Part shown: positions 11,472-21,795 of the stretch, piece by piece
Layout of the letters: each line of letters opens with the position of its first letter
Position numbering within the stretch: position 1 is the first letter of the stretch
NCBI GenBank assembly: GCA_022559985.1
Contig: JAFJTR010000047.1
Coordinates: forward strand, 62,001 to 126,000
DNA from: Parastagonospora avenae f. sp. tritici 18332-5
Lineage: Eukaryota; Ascomycota; Dothideomycetes; Pleosporales; Phaeosphaeriaceae
Direction of reading: 5' to 3'
DNA: 64,000 nucleotides
Notes under the pieces: generated by a model
What the model saw: the letters and a program-made list of their open reading frames with translations, nothing else
Database searches by the model: none
Told to the model about the DNA's origin: nothing
Position numbers and translations under genes: made by a program

Positions 11472-12109
11472 GACAAAGGCCGGTATGGGATTTACTGTCT
11501 GCGTCGTGGCTGCAGGTGCTGGCGTGCAGTGGAGCTCAGGCAGGAGCAATTGATGGCCGCGGGTTATGGATTAGTGACTGGAAACCTGTCGCGAAAGCCG
11601 CAGGCAGGCGGAAGCTCAGGAGGTGCTTGGGAGCGAAGGCTTCGGTAAGGTTGCTGAGTTGAGCAGGGGTCGCTTCTCTGCGCAACACGAGGCGAGGGCG
11701 GCGCGTGGGGACGTTGCGGACGGCACCGCGGCAGCCCAACCACCGCAAGCAGTGGATAATAAACAGCTCGATTACCTCGATTACGCCGTTGCCCCAGCAG
11801 GCCGACTCTGTTCCCAGCACGACTCACGGATCCAATTCAGTGCTGCACTGCAGAAATCCATCCATTGCAGCAAGCATTCCTCACGCGACTAGCCACATCA
11901 GGAAGCTACCGCTTGCTTCGAGTCAGGGTCAGGAATAGAACAACTGGTATAGCACAGTGCTGCTGCTCGCCACCAACCTTATATTTCCGACGTGCTTATA
12001 TCGAATGCTGTTTGTGTTTGGTCCTGATCCAAGGATACGCGTCGCGCCAGACGCGTGCCCAGCCTCTAGCCAAAGTGACGATGCCCATTGAGTCTGTGCC
12101 GATCCATGG
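11472..12109. promoter_or_regulatory. Upstream region of the Ser/Pro-rich gene and 3' flank of ISN1
   Basis: About 640 bases without a supported gene. Purine-rich on the plus strand near 11580-11710. It presumably holds the promoter of the minus-strand gene at 10827-11471 and the ISN1 terminator. Nothing else is seen. Confidence 0.35.
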
Positions 12110-13779
12110 TTATCTGGTCTTGCGCTGCTGCATCTCATCTAGTTCAGCTATCTCGTCAAGCAGCTGGCAAGTCTCCAAGGGGTTCGCGATCCACGCTGTG
12201 GTGCAAGCCAATCGTGCCTTGAAATCATTTGCCCCTGCACTCAAAAATTGATCTCCAACGTGCAATGTCTTCCCACCTTCGATCCCTCCAAAGATACGTT
12301 GGCAGGCCAATACACCCCAGGACTTGTCTCCAATATCCACGAACACATCATTGCCGCCTGGTCAATATGTTAGTCACGTTTTCATACTGTCTGCTTTCGA
12401 CTTACCATTGAAGGCACAAAATGGCAGTCGCTGGCCAACCTCAGACATGTCCTAGCCCTGTTAATATGCGGTGCGATAATAGACATTGGCGCTGCTTACC
12501 AGTATCTTCTGCACAATCAGTACAGTTTCTTCTAGGGTTTCCCGGCAGAACTTCTGCCCGCTCTTTGGTATAATGCCGACTGCTCGTTCTTTCCGGACAA
12601 TGGTCGCTGCCATTCCCATATTCTTCACCGTATCTCTGAGCGAGGCTTCCGCGATATCTAGCAGCTCTGTTATATCGACGTCGGTCCAGAGCATCATTTC
12701 CTTGAGCAGCCACTCTGCCCTTGGTACCAACCTCAATAAACTCGGGCTGTTTGCGTCAAACTTGAAGCAGTAGTTGCTCTCTCCACCCATGATGATGAGG
12801 TTCTCTTTCGCGTCTGGTGGTAACTCTTCCTGAATCTTATTCAATAGGCCATACAATCTTTCGTAGTAACGGTGAGCTTCGGTGTAGCCGGCTGCTGTGA
12901 CAATCCCAATCCTAGAACCACGTTTCATAAGCCGCAAAATCTTCTCGATGACCGGATTTTCAGGCGTCAGGTTCAGACCATCATCATACAGCGTTACATC
13001 TCCGTCGAAGGTGACAAGCTCCAGGGGTCCGCTACGGACGAGCGAGATCAGCTGCGCGGTATTGAGCACCAGTCTTACATCGTTGAAGGACGGAGGAACG
13101 AAGCGTCGGTAACTGATGCTACGCCGTCTATCTTGCCAGATAAATGCGTCATGAAGCGCCAGGGGCGTGAAAAAGTTTGCGATTGACGGCACCAAATGCT
13201 TAAGCTTCGATCGGTCTGCTTTGCCAGCCTTCTGGTGTTCGACTGTTCACTTGTGGTCAGCAAAAGCATGGGAATGTAGGAGTAGTAACACAACTACATC
13301 GAGCGAGACTTACTATGATCGTTGATCATATACTCAACATCTCTGAATATTTCAGCATAACGCTGCTGCGCTACGCTTGCTTGCTTCTCCACAGATCGGC
13401 CATCGGGCTCAAAGACAGCCGTGGGTTGGGAGTGTAGGACAAAGGGCACTGCCAGAAGACCCTAGAACGTGTCTTGTGAGAAGATGCACTTCAACGGACT
13501 ATAGACCAGAAGTACCTTGATCCATTCAATCTGATGGTCTACATTAGTTGCAGCCCTGAATAGTTGCCCGTAAACAAAATAGTGCACATACAAGCTGATC
13601 TCTACGATGTGTCTTGGCCAAATATTAGCAAGCGATGCCCAGTGTTTCGCGCTTGATATACCTTGAGTGCATCTGCCAGCTAAGTCAGCATACCGCTTGA
13701 TGGGATTTAGATGTTGGTGGATGCTGCGTGTTCAGAGCCAAGGGAAGGACGTACATTCTACTCTGTATCTGGTCGTCAT
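12110..13779 (-). CDS. ISN1: IMP-specific 5'-nucleotidase ISN1
   Basis: Dephosphorylates IMP to inosine in the cytosol; an enzyme family of fungi and some protists with a HAD-like fold. The model has eight exons: 13779..13755, 13673..13663 (11 bases), 13612..13592, 13530..13516 (15 bases), 13461..13314, 13242..12500, 12451..12406 and 12357..12110. The lengths sum to 1257 bases, 418 aa. The tiny 5' exons give MTTRYRVEYALKTHRRDQL, which looks like the yeast ISN1 N-terminus. The catalytic motif is FDGDVTLYDDG, followed by GIVTAAGYTEAHRYYERLYG, and near the C-terminus FVDIGDKSWGV and HVGDQF. An intron-poor reading recovers only the 244-aa middle. The gene is divergent from MED17. Confidence 0.92.
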
Positions 13780-14210
13780 ATTGCGGGAGATCTGTCAGCG
13801 GGCAGGAGGGAGTGAGCGACAGAGATCAAAGACGGGTGTTCTCCGTTTGTGAGTCTAGGTACCGTGACCCCAATTCGTTGTCGGAGACCGCCGCTAGCCG
13901 AAGAAGGATAAGCAGCAAGCACACGTGGAGGTCTGCGCCATCAAAGAGAGCTTGCACAATTGCAGTGTGGCAGCTCTTCCCCAGCTCAGCTTCACGCAAT
14001 TGGTCAATTGCAACCTTGGAACGGTCACATCGGTCACATTACGTGCACACTTGCACAAGTGTGAAAGCAAGCATGGGTGCTTAATCGATAAGGCGGGAAA
14101 GGATCGACGCTAGTGAGCTCCCAGTCTGATGCAAGGGCCCACCAAGTTCAACAAAGTACCGTCACAACACATCACCCAGTTGATCAAGCTTGTGGCGCAC
14201 TACTTTCGTC
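13780..14210. promoter_or_regulatory. ISN1 / MED17 divergent promoter
   Basis: 430 bases between two divergent start codons, with no gene. It contains GGTCACATCGGTCACATT near 14021-14040 (a 10-11-base spaced direct repeat of GGTCACAT) and a nearby GTGCACACTTGCACAAGTGTG segment rich in short inverted repeats. Whether these bind factors is unknown. Confidence 0.4.
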
Positions 14211-16288
14211 ATGTCTGGGTACGAGTCGCTCGCAGATGTGACGCTCCGGCCATGGCCTGCCGCGAAAAAGGAGGAGCTGAGTCCGCAGGACTTGCTGCTC
14301 CAGATTGAACAGCTCGGAACGGAACGCGGACACCTTCGCGATGTCACAGAGAATTCTCTGCAGGAGGAAATGGCTGCTGGCAAAGTTGCCTCAGAAGAAG
14401 CTGTAGGGGGGTTGGAGCAGAACAAGAAAAAGAGAGACGCGACATCTAGAGAAGAGCGACTGCAAGAGGTGCTGATGGCTCAGCACGAGATGTGCATGCA
14501 TATGGAGTAAGAGCGCACCGCGTAGGGATTTCATGCGACTGGTACTAAGTATACTAGATGGGCGAAATTCGCTGCCACCAACACGGTCGACCTCATTTCC
14601 CTCATTCTCTCCGCCGACCCGAACAGACGCTCGCTCGCGAACTTCAGTCATAAGATGCAAATGGAGGGTTTGCAGCAAGGTCTTCCCTTTGGTGCTTTTG
14701 GTTTGAGCAAAGAGAGCCATGTCCATCATGACCGCAAACATGACGAAAAGGAGGTTCTGAAAGAATACGCTCACCGGCAGGAGCTTGTTTCCAAAGGCGC
14801 TAGAATGGAGGCGCTTGACCGTGCGACAGACGACATACTCAAGGCTGCTCGCAAGCTGGAAAAGGAGGTCCGTCGTGAGACCAAATACTGGCAGGAAATC
14901 GTATCTATCTCTGACAAGGGCTGGCCAATACAACGAGTGCGCCAGGATGTGCGCAATGTGCCTTTTGCTGTTCGCTACGGATACCCTGAAGGTATGTTGT
15001 ATTATTGCAGTATCACATTAAACCTGACACCTAGATAGCTGGTAATCACTTCAAGGCACGAGGACTTGCACCGCTGCGCATGGACAAGGACGGCAGCATC
15101 ATACTCGACCCTGCCTTGGCATCGAAGCCGAAATCGCTGCGCGCGCGAATACTTCAAAATGGGAATATCATTGGCACGTCCCGCCTTCCGACGGCGGTTG
15201 GTGAGAGCGATACCACCATCGAAAAGACCATCCAACGAACCCGGGATTCTCTGTTCGAAGAAGAGCTGTTCCACGAGATGAGCCTAGAGGCCCGGCAATT
15301 GATGGCATACGGAGTGGAGTATCGTGATTCTATCATTCATATTGACGCGTCCGGATCAGCTGGTCAGCAGAGATCAATGACTCTACTCATCGACTGCATA
15401 CCGTCAGACGGTCCTAACCCTGCGTGTCAGGAACACACGAATGACTGGCTTGCGCAGAACGTCGTAGAGGGACTACGCTTGTTACTCACACATGAGCAAA
15501 GCATGCGCCTCTACCGGCGCACCCAGGTACCACCTCCCTTGACTGGTCAAAAGCGAGAGAAGCAATCTCCATCATTACTTCGCACATTACTAGCAGCCTT
15601 CCATCACCTGCAAGGGGTGGACTCCTTATATGACTACCTGAGCACTATCGCAGAGACACTCAAAAACGCTGGGCTTCCCATCGAACTAGACACAGCCCGT
15701 GAGGTGTCTTGGGCTCGCCTGGCCAACACGATGCGAAGCTCCCCTAAAAAGGGAATATCCGCGGCTGATCAACTGCTAGACATTTTCTCAAAGCCCTTCG
15801 ATGGAAGAGCCACTCTGACAATGCCATCACCGGGTGGCACACCGTCAGAGAGCATTATCTTGTCTACACGTACGGTGATCGGCCAGCCGACGTTTGGTAG
15901 TGAGCACAGACTCACACTGCCACCTACACTAGCTGCAGATCTTGGGTTGTTTCCGCAACAGAAATTCTCATCTGTTGAGGAAACAGTGTCATACCTGGAT
16001 TGGGTATTCTCTCTTAATATAGCGCATCGACAACTGAAGAACCATTTCTCGACTAGGGCTGCCATCAAAGGAGATGAAGCAAGAGTAACGATCCGGGGTA
16101 GAAATACCAAAAAGGCACCCATGGCTGATTCAGACATCTTTATTGAAATGCAAGATGGCAAGCTTCGTGCAACAGCGACGATTGCTGAGTCAGAAGAGGG
16201 AGCAGAAGAAGCAGAACAATCCTATACATGGACGAGTGAACAAGCGGACATATCACTCACGGAAAGAATCCATAGCTGGGTTGGATGA
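14211..16288 (+). CDS. MED17: Mediator of RNA polymerase II transcription subunit 17 (Srb4-like)
   Basis: Head-module scaffold subunit of Mediator. Exons are 14211..14506, 14558..14991 and 15039..16288; introns are 51 and 47 bases with CTAA/CTGAC branch-like sites; 659 aa. The start ATG at 14211 gives MSGYESLADVTLRPWP. The region around intron 1 reads WAKFAATNTVDLISLILS, followed by DPNRRSLANFSHKM, then a coiled helical segment (DRATDDILKAARKLEKEV) that leads into DKGWPI, a segment well conserved in MED17. The C-terminal half is alpha/beta with little low complexity. The family call is by recognition of this N-terminal layout; a profile search against PF10156 would settle it. Confidence 0.83.
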
Positions 16289-16696
16289 AGACGGGTCTTG
16301 AGCATGTTGATTGCGACACACTCACGGGAAATGACGAACGCGATTCAGGACGGATTGGCGCTCTTGCCAGACTCACATCCACCAGGCGGTACCTGCATGC
16401 CCACGAAACGTGCCGCAACGCCGTCTCCCGGAGGCGGGGTTGGTAGTTATAGTGGGTCTGCTAGCCGTAGCCTTGGAACTAATTCAACTATCCCAGTTCA
16501 GATCACCAATTTCACCCTCACTTGTGACATGTACATGACGTGGAGACTATTCGCATCCGACTTAGATGCCGGCCAACTAAGACAGCACCCAGTTCAAGCC
16601 AAGCACTAGCTTGAGGTCATCAATGCAGCCTCCCGAGCTAGGGAGTATTTTAATAACAATGGCTCACGCAAACAGCAAACGATTTAATTCCGTTAC
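16289..16696. other. Intergenic region MED17 / royal-jelly-type gene
   Basis: 408 bases holding the MED17 terminator and the promoter of the next plus-strand gene. A 103-codon plus-strand ORF at 16298-16609 is Pro/Ser-rich, without recognisable domains, and is probably chance. No tRNA-like structure was found. Confidence 0.35.
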
Positions 16697-18068
16697 ATGC
16701 TTAAGACTATGTATTCAAGACTATTACTTGCCGCAAGCGCATTGCTTCCCACCTTTTCAGCCCAACACCTGATTCAGGACCCAGGCGTTGCAGGGCCACC
16801 TCTTGAACTCGTGCATCTCTACAATGACCAATGGCCGACCGGTACTTCCATATGTCATGTGAACATCAAGATCGATGTCCTAACAAATGCAATAGGTATA
16901 ACAGTCTCCCGCAGTGGCCGCAAATTCTCAAATTACCCAGCTGGCCTTGATTCGAACAACACAAACACGGGTAGCAACAAAAAGTACCAAGTCGCTGAAC
17001 TGACTGGCAATTCAACGGAAACACCCTATCCCAGCACTGAGATCAACAATCCACCCGGCGGTGCTGTCAATTATAGTACAACGCCGCCTACCGGCGCAAA
17101 CTATCAGAGCTACCTCATCGGCGTACAGAGTGTAGTCCTGGATCCCAAAGATCGACTCTGGATTCTTGATACGGGGCGCGCACAACTCGAAGATGGTACA
17201 CTGGTTCTCGCCTCACCGGGTGGTCCTAAATTAGTCGGCGTCAACATTGAAGACGGCAGCGTCATCAAGACGATTGTGTTTCCGAGTAACGTGGCATTTG
17301 GCGACAGTTATTTGAATGATGTACGCTTCGACTTGCGCCCCTCCGTGTCTGCATCTGGTCAGGGAGTTGCCTACATAACCGACTCGAGCAGTGAAGGACG
17401 AAACGGAATTGTCATGGTTGATTTGGGAACAGGCGAGAGTTGGCGCCATCTTGACAACATCCCCGAAGTGAGTGCCGAGCGAGGGTTTGTGCCATATGTT
17501 TGGGGCCAGCCGTTGTATTACATCCCAGGGCCAGACCAGCCGTTGACTACAGTGCCGTTGGGAAGCGATGGCATCGCGTTGTCTGCTGATGGTGAGGACT
17601 TGTACTTTGGGCCAGTCGGCGGACGTGGTCTGTACAGCGTATCTACTGCGAGACTGCGTGATCGCAGCCAGGCTTCTGAGCTTCTGGCACAAGCAGCGGT
17701 CATGAACCGTGGTCAGCGTGGCGTTAGCGACGGCTTTGAGACAGATACCAACGGCTTCATCTACGCAGGCAACATGGAGCAGAATGAGATTGGATTCTAC
17801 AATCCTGCGAATGGGACCATGTCTCTGTTTACGAGGGATCCTAGGATCAGTTGGGTCGATACTAGTAAGTCTATCTACTTTCCGAGGATAATGTGCAGGA
17901 GCTCACGGAATTGCAGTGTCTATTGCAAGTGACGGGTATCTCTACTTCACGGACAATCAGCTTGCATTCAGCAAGGCCTTCTACCCTGGCACGGACAGGA
18001 GGCAGAGACCTTTTGCGTTATTTCGAGTAAAGTTGCCCAGTAACGGCACTAGGGTAAACTTGCAGTAG
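16697..18068 (+). CDS. Secreted major royal jelly / yellow family protein
   Basis: Six-bladed beta-propeller protein of the MRJP/yellow family (PF03022), predicted secreted. Exons are 16697..16841, 16896..17864 and 17917..18068; 421 aa. Intron 1 (54 bases, GTACTT...CTAACAAATGCAATAG) is divisible by three and keeps the frame, so it is easily missed; removing it restores WPTGITVSRSGRKFSNYP, the family hallmark. The N-terminus MLKTMYSRLLLAASALLPTF is a signal peptide, with in-frame ATGs at 16697 and 16712. Other family segments are LDPKDRLWILDTG, YLNDVRFDLR, YITDSSSEGRNGIVMVDL, GVSDGFETDTNG and ISWVDT. The function in fungi is unknown; related proteins act in insect melanisation and nutrition. 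Several N-glycosylation sequons are present. Confidence 0.9.
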
Positions 18069-18206
18069 CATACATGGCTTGAGGAGCTCAGATGTAGTTG
18101 AAGAGTTTCGCAGTAGCTTATGATATTTATACGTGAATGTATGGACAGACGTATAGCACTGATGTGCAAGGGGTATCTCAAAATTGTGCGCTTCATTGCA
18201 CAACGA

Positions 18207-19502
18207 CTAACTCGGCAGCATGGCCATGCTCGTCATATATTCGAGCTGCGATCGCAAGCCGGCAATCACAATGTTCTTCTCCTTGACCTCCTTTGTTTTC
18301 TCGGTCAACATGCTCTTTAGTTGCGCATTCTCTTTTTGTAGCTGTTCAAGCTCGGCATGAGATGTGGAGAGGACGTGGTGTGAGGGGGTGGAGCTGGTCA
18401 GAGTATTGGCGGTGCGATGTAAAGAGGGGTCGAAAGCAAAGTCGCGCGAATGCACAGCCTGTTGCGGCACAGTCCGGACTTGATGTTTGGGACGAGGCGG
18501 TATGGGTGGCTTGGTAGAGACTGGTTCACTGTCTTCAGGGGCTTCTTCCTGGGTTTCTTCTTGTTGTGGCTCGTCTTCCGCTTCTGCATCCTCGTCCTCG
18601 GTGTTGACGCCGTCCCCAAGCCGCTGCCCTGCTGCCTTCCTGGCCCGCTTGATCTGGGCACGTATGTTGTAGACGTCGCGCTTGAAGATGTGGATGCCGG
18701 GTAATCGAGCGTGGAGCACGTCGACGGTGCGGCCTACGCCTCGGTCTCTGCCCTGAGTCGGCTCGCTCTTGCGAAGCATTTCCTGCTCGACAATCTTCCA
18801 TACCAGGCCGCCGCGCTCGAGGCTGTGGCTCGGCTTCTGGAAGGCGCCCAGGGCCTCTTCGCCGTCGCCGTCGCCCTCGTCTTCGTCCTTGTCCGCCTGG
18901 CTGCGGTGCATCTTGGCCAGCTCTTCCTTTGCTGTGACGCCGCCGACACCAATGCGCCCCCCAAGCACGCCCCAAGTCCTCTTCCGCTGCAGCGCCCAGC
19001 CTTCACTCGGGCGGCCAGCGTGGTTGTGGAGGGGCTCGCCCACGCGCAGCAGCCAGGTGCCGTCGTTCTGCTTCTTGCCCTCGACCCACATCTTGCAGCC
19101 CGTCTTGTAGCTGAGCCTGTTCTTGCGGATACGCGTCTCGGCCGTCAGCTTATGCGTGTTCTTGGGCTGTCCGTAGCAGACGCAGGCAAGCTTGATGCGC
19201 GAGCGGTTCTTGGCCGTGGTGTTGATGGAGAGAGCGTAGCCGTGCTCGGCAGCGTGCGACTGCGCATAGTCGTGAAGGGCCTGCCACGAAGCGTGCGTGG
19301 ACGCCTGGGGGGGCATCATGTCGAACTGCAACTGCTGCATGCCCTGTCCCGCAGACTCGTAGCCCGTCGCATCGTAGCCCGAGTCGGCATGGTGGAGCGC
19401 GATCGGGAAGGACGGGTAGTCCGCGTCGGGCACCGTTATGGCATCGTACGCGGCAACTTGTTGTTTAGCATTGGGAGCACGAGATGGGAATGTCGCTGCC
19501 AT
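18207..19502 (-). CDS. FAR1-type DNA-binding domain protein (possible transcription factor)
   Basis: 431 aa from the ATG at 19502 (MAATFPSRAPN); the frame is open further upstream to 19697, but that extension is Arg/Gly-rich and not protein-like. Residues ~65-150 form a FAR1/WRKY-GCM1-type zinc domain: SWQALHDYAQSHAAEHGYAL, then Cys residues in LACVCYG and KTGCKMW, and the His pair in EPLHNH. After a linker comes an Asp/Glu-rich acidic region (~200-320), then a Pro-rich stretch, and a C-terminal coiled coil (LEQLQKENAQLKSML). FAR1 domains often sit at the N-terminus of MULE transposases; no transposase or SWIM domain follows here, so it looks like a host regulator. The 295-codon plus-strand ORF at 18711-19598 is an antisense shadow. 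Confidence 0.75.
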   Translation of the reverse strand: MAATFPSRAPNAKQQVAAYDAITVPDADYPSFPIALHHADSGYDATGYESAGQGMQQLQFDMMPPQASTHASWQALHDYAQSHAAEHGYALSINTTAKNRSRIKLACVCYGQPKNTHKLTAETRIRKNRLSYKTGCKMWVEGKKQNDGTWLLRVGEPLHNHAGRPSEGWALQRKRTWGVLGGRIGVGGVTAKEELAKMHRSQADKDEDEGDGDGEEALGAFQKPSHSLERGGLVWKIVEQEMLRKSEPTQGRDRGVGRTVDVLHARLPGIHIFKRDVYNIRAQIKRARKAAGQRLGDGVNTEDEDAEAEDEPQQEETQEEAPEDSEPVSTKPPIPPRPKHQVRTVPQQAVHSRDFAFDPSLHRTANTLTSSTPSHHVLSTSHAELEQLQKENAQLKSMLTEKTKEVKEKNIVIAGLRSQLEYMTSMAMLPS

Positions 19503-19725
19503 GAAGCGTACACCTGGGCACCAGCAGCGGGGAGCCTCCCGACGTCTCTGCCCCGACCCGTCACCCGTGGCAAGCCATTGCGTCCAAGCGCCATCTGATA
19601 AGCGGGGCCTTCCAAGGCTGCCCTCGCCCCCATGTGACCTCCTACCATCACCAGACATCGCCCGGGCACCAAAACTGAATCCTGCATGCACATCCAAACA
19701 ATTCGCCTATATCTCTACTGACACA

Positions 19726-20992
19726 TTATTCCAATGGCTTTTGACCGTGCATCACCACCACCTCAAAGTAGGCGTGCACCTTCCTCTCCTTCACGCCGCT
19801 TCTGAACTTTGCGATGAACACCTGCGCCTCCTCGATACTCCACCCCATCACATTGGTCAGTAGGAAGAGACCCCAGCCCTCCGCGCCTTGCGTTATGTGC
19901 AATAAGTTCCACCTCCCGAGTTCCTTCATGTGAGCATCGGCCGGCCACCCATTCACCGGCACCTTGTACACTCGCTCTTCCACACTCTGGAAGCCTTGGT
20001 TGCGCATGTATGTCGACAGGTTCCACACCTCATAGAATGACTTGCCAAACTTCTTGCTCGCTTCGTGGAATACGTCTGACCATTGCGAAAGCACATGATC
20101 AGGCGCTAGAGTACCATCGTCCGACTTGAACTGAATGCTCATCTCCAGCTGATGAAGGTAGCCGCCCGGTTGCATGTGCCGGTACACTTGAGCATACAGC
20201 GCAGGCCAGTCCGCTATGCTGCCATACAGGCCTCGAATGTTGATAAAATCAAAGTGCGAAGTGGGATAGGTCCACGGTGAAGCCACGTCGTCGAGCTCGA
20301 ACTTGCAGTTGGGAGGTGAAAAGCTAGGTTGGATGGGAGATAGGTCGACGCCAATCAACTCTGCGCCAGGATGCTCGTCTGCCATGTCCATACACCAGAT
20401 CCCTGTACCGCATCCAAGGTCAATGATCCGCTCGGGCTCTTTAATCGGTGCTAGGTGCAGCTTCTGACCTAGAAGTATCAAGAACATGTGATGCGCGATA
20501 TCAAGTTGATCGTTTTGCACCTCGTCGTTGGGTCCCCAGTATTCGCCCTCCCGCAGCTTGTGGTATCTACGGCCATTCTCATAGCGATGCCTCAAGATCG
20601 TGGATGGGATTGATGTCGTGTCGCTAAGGTCGTCGTCATCTTCATATGCCGAATCGGATTCGTATGTACTGGTATCGTCCTAACACAATTCAGAATGGAT
20701 ACTGCACGCCTGGAATGCATCTGGATGCGCATCTTCGAACATGAAGGAACGGTAGCACTACATTTGTACGTACCTGGGCTGCAATGACAGGATTGGCTTG
20801 ATGCGCCGTCGCTGAGGGTCCCTCTGTAGGCGCTGCTGTTTCTGTCGACAATGAATTGCCTATAAATTCCCCGTGCGATGCTCGTGCTGGCGACGTAGTA
20901 GCAGAAATGTTCTCGGCAGCCCTGGATGACGGCCCGGGAGTAGCCGGAGCCGTCGAAGATAATGGCTCGCCTGTCTTCCCTGCGTCTGACAT
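19726..20992 (-). CDS. LaeA-like SAM-dependent methyltransferase (TAM/UbiE-type)
   Basis: Exons are 20992..20774 and 20679..19726 with a 94-base intron; 390 aa. Residues 1-105 are disordered and Ser/Thr/Pro-rich, ending in an acidic patch (AYEDDDDLSDTTS). The segment ENGRRYHKLREGEYWGPND is the signature that precedes the methyltransferase fold in the fungal LaeA-like/TAM family. SAM motif I is IIDLGCGTGIW, and GAELIGVDLSPIQPS, HFDFINIRGL and MQPGGYLHQLEM follow. Members include LaeA, a regulator of secondary metabolism, but most paralogues are of unknown substrate; this one is a paralogue-type call only. It is divergent from the P450 gene, sharing an 803-base promoter. Confidence 0.88.
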
Positions 20993-21795
20993 ATCTGTTG
21001 CTAGTCGCTCCAAGGTTCACCCTATGAACAAGTGCTATATCGCTCTACTGCGGCCGTATACCCGTGATGGCTAGGATTGTGAGCAATAATCAAGAGGCAA
21101 ACCCCACGCATGAAATTGGGATAGATGACTAGTTGTACCCTGCAGAGACTCTGGCCAGCTGGACCTCTAGGCTGACGGATTCGGCTGCCTAAGGGTACGT
21201 GCTTCAGCGGGTAGCAACGTGGTTGTCGACTGGGCCTGCCTTGCAGAAATGTGTAGACGGCTCAATCGAGCATAGCTGGTCAAGCCTTTGACAGATGCAC
21301 TCCTGGTGCTGGTGTACGGCCAGGGTACTGACTCCGACATCATCGATAGCTGCAGGAATTCCATCGAGTTGACTACAAGTCTGCGCAACTGCGAGGAACC
21401 ATGCCTTGAAATCAGTTTCAATGCATATTGGACGACTTCAGGTCAAGTCCAGAACGGCATGCATCGACGCTTGCGTCTTGGTTGGAAAAAGTCCAGCTGT
21501 GGAAAGGACTTGGTCCTGATTCGGGGACAGCTCCGCAAACTTCGCGATGTCCCACACACCAGGGCCGAATGGCTGCAGCGACATGCGAGTGCGGAGATAA
21601 CGCCCTCTTCGTGGACGAGTGCTTGAGCAAACCGCTGCACCTCCACTATTTTTCTTGGTAACCCATGGGTTACCCCGCTAACACTTCCTTGCAGGTTACC
21701 AAACATTCACCGATTTTGACACTCGCAGATTCTTGGCATCGACTCATCAGCCCGCTGTACTCCAGCTGCCTTAAATAGCAATCCCTTCCAACATT
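20993..21795. promoter_or_regulatory. Shared divergent promoter, methyltransferase / P450
   Basis: 803 bases between two divergent starts. I see no supported gene; the overlapping ORFs on both strands at 21418-21706 mirror each other and have no protein character. On the P450 side it carries a perfect 18-bp palindrome, a further half-site and a TATA-like TTAAATAG (21771-21778), described separately. Confidence 0.5.
21657..21700. promoter_or_regulatory. Palindromic GGTAACC element with extra half-site upstream of the P450
   Basis: GGTAACCCATGGGTTACC at 21657-21674 is a perfect inverted repeat, and GGTTACC recurs at 21694-21700, giving three copies of the same heptamer within 44 bases, about 100-140 bases before the P450 ATG. 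The layout (dimer site plus half-site close to the core promoter) is what a homodimeric regulator would bind. The factor is unknown; this is inference from symmetry and position. Confidence 0.45.

Noticed and set aside
10834..11553. 239-codon plus-strand ORF opposite the Ser/Pro-rich gene
   Set aside because: Both strands are open for equal length, but the minus-strand protein has a sensible start, disordered basic/Pro composition and a short conserved-looking end; the plus-strand one is Gly/Cys-rich shadow.
16298..16609. 103-codon plus-strand ORF after MED17
   Set aside because: Low-complexity end, no family features, no intron or promoter context; it lies in the 3' flank of MED17.
18711..19598. 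295-codon plus-strand ORF opposite the FAR1-domain gene
   Set aside because: It is the antisense of a GC-rich coding exon, has Leu/Ala/Val-rich shadow composition and no domain, while the minus strand encodes a recognisable zinc domain.
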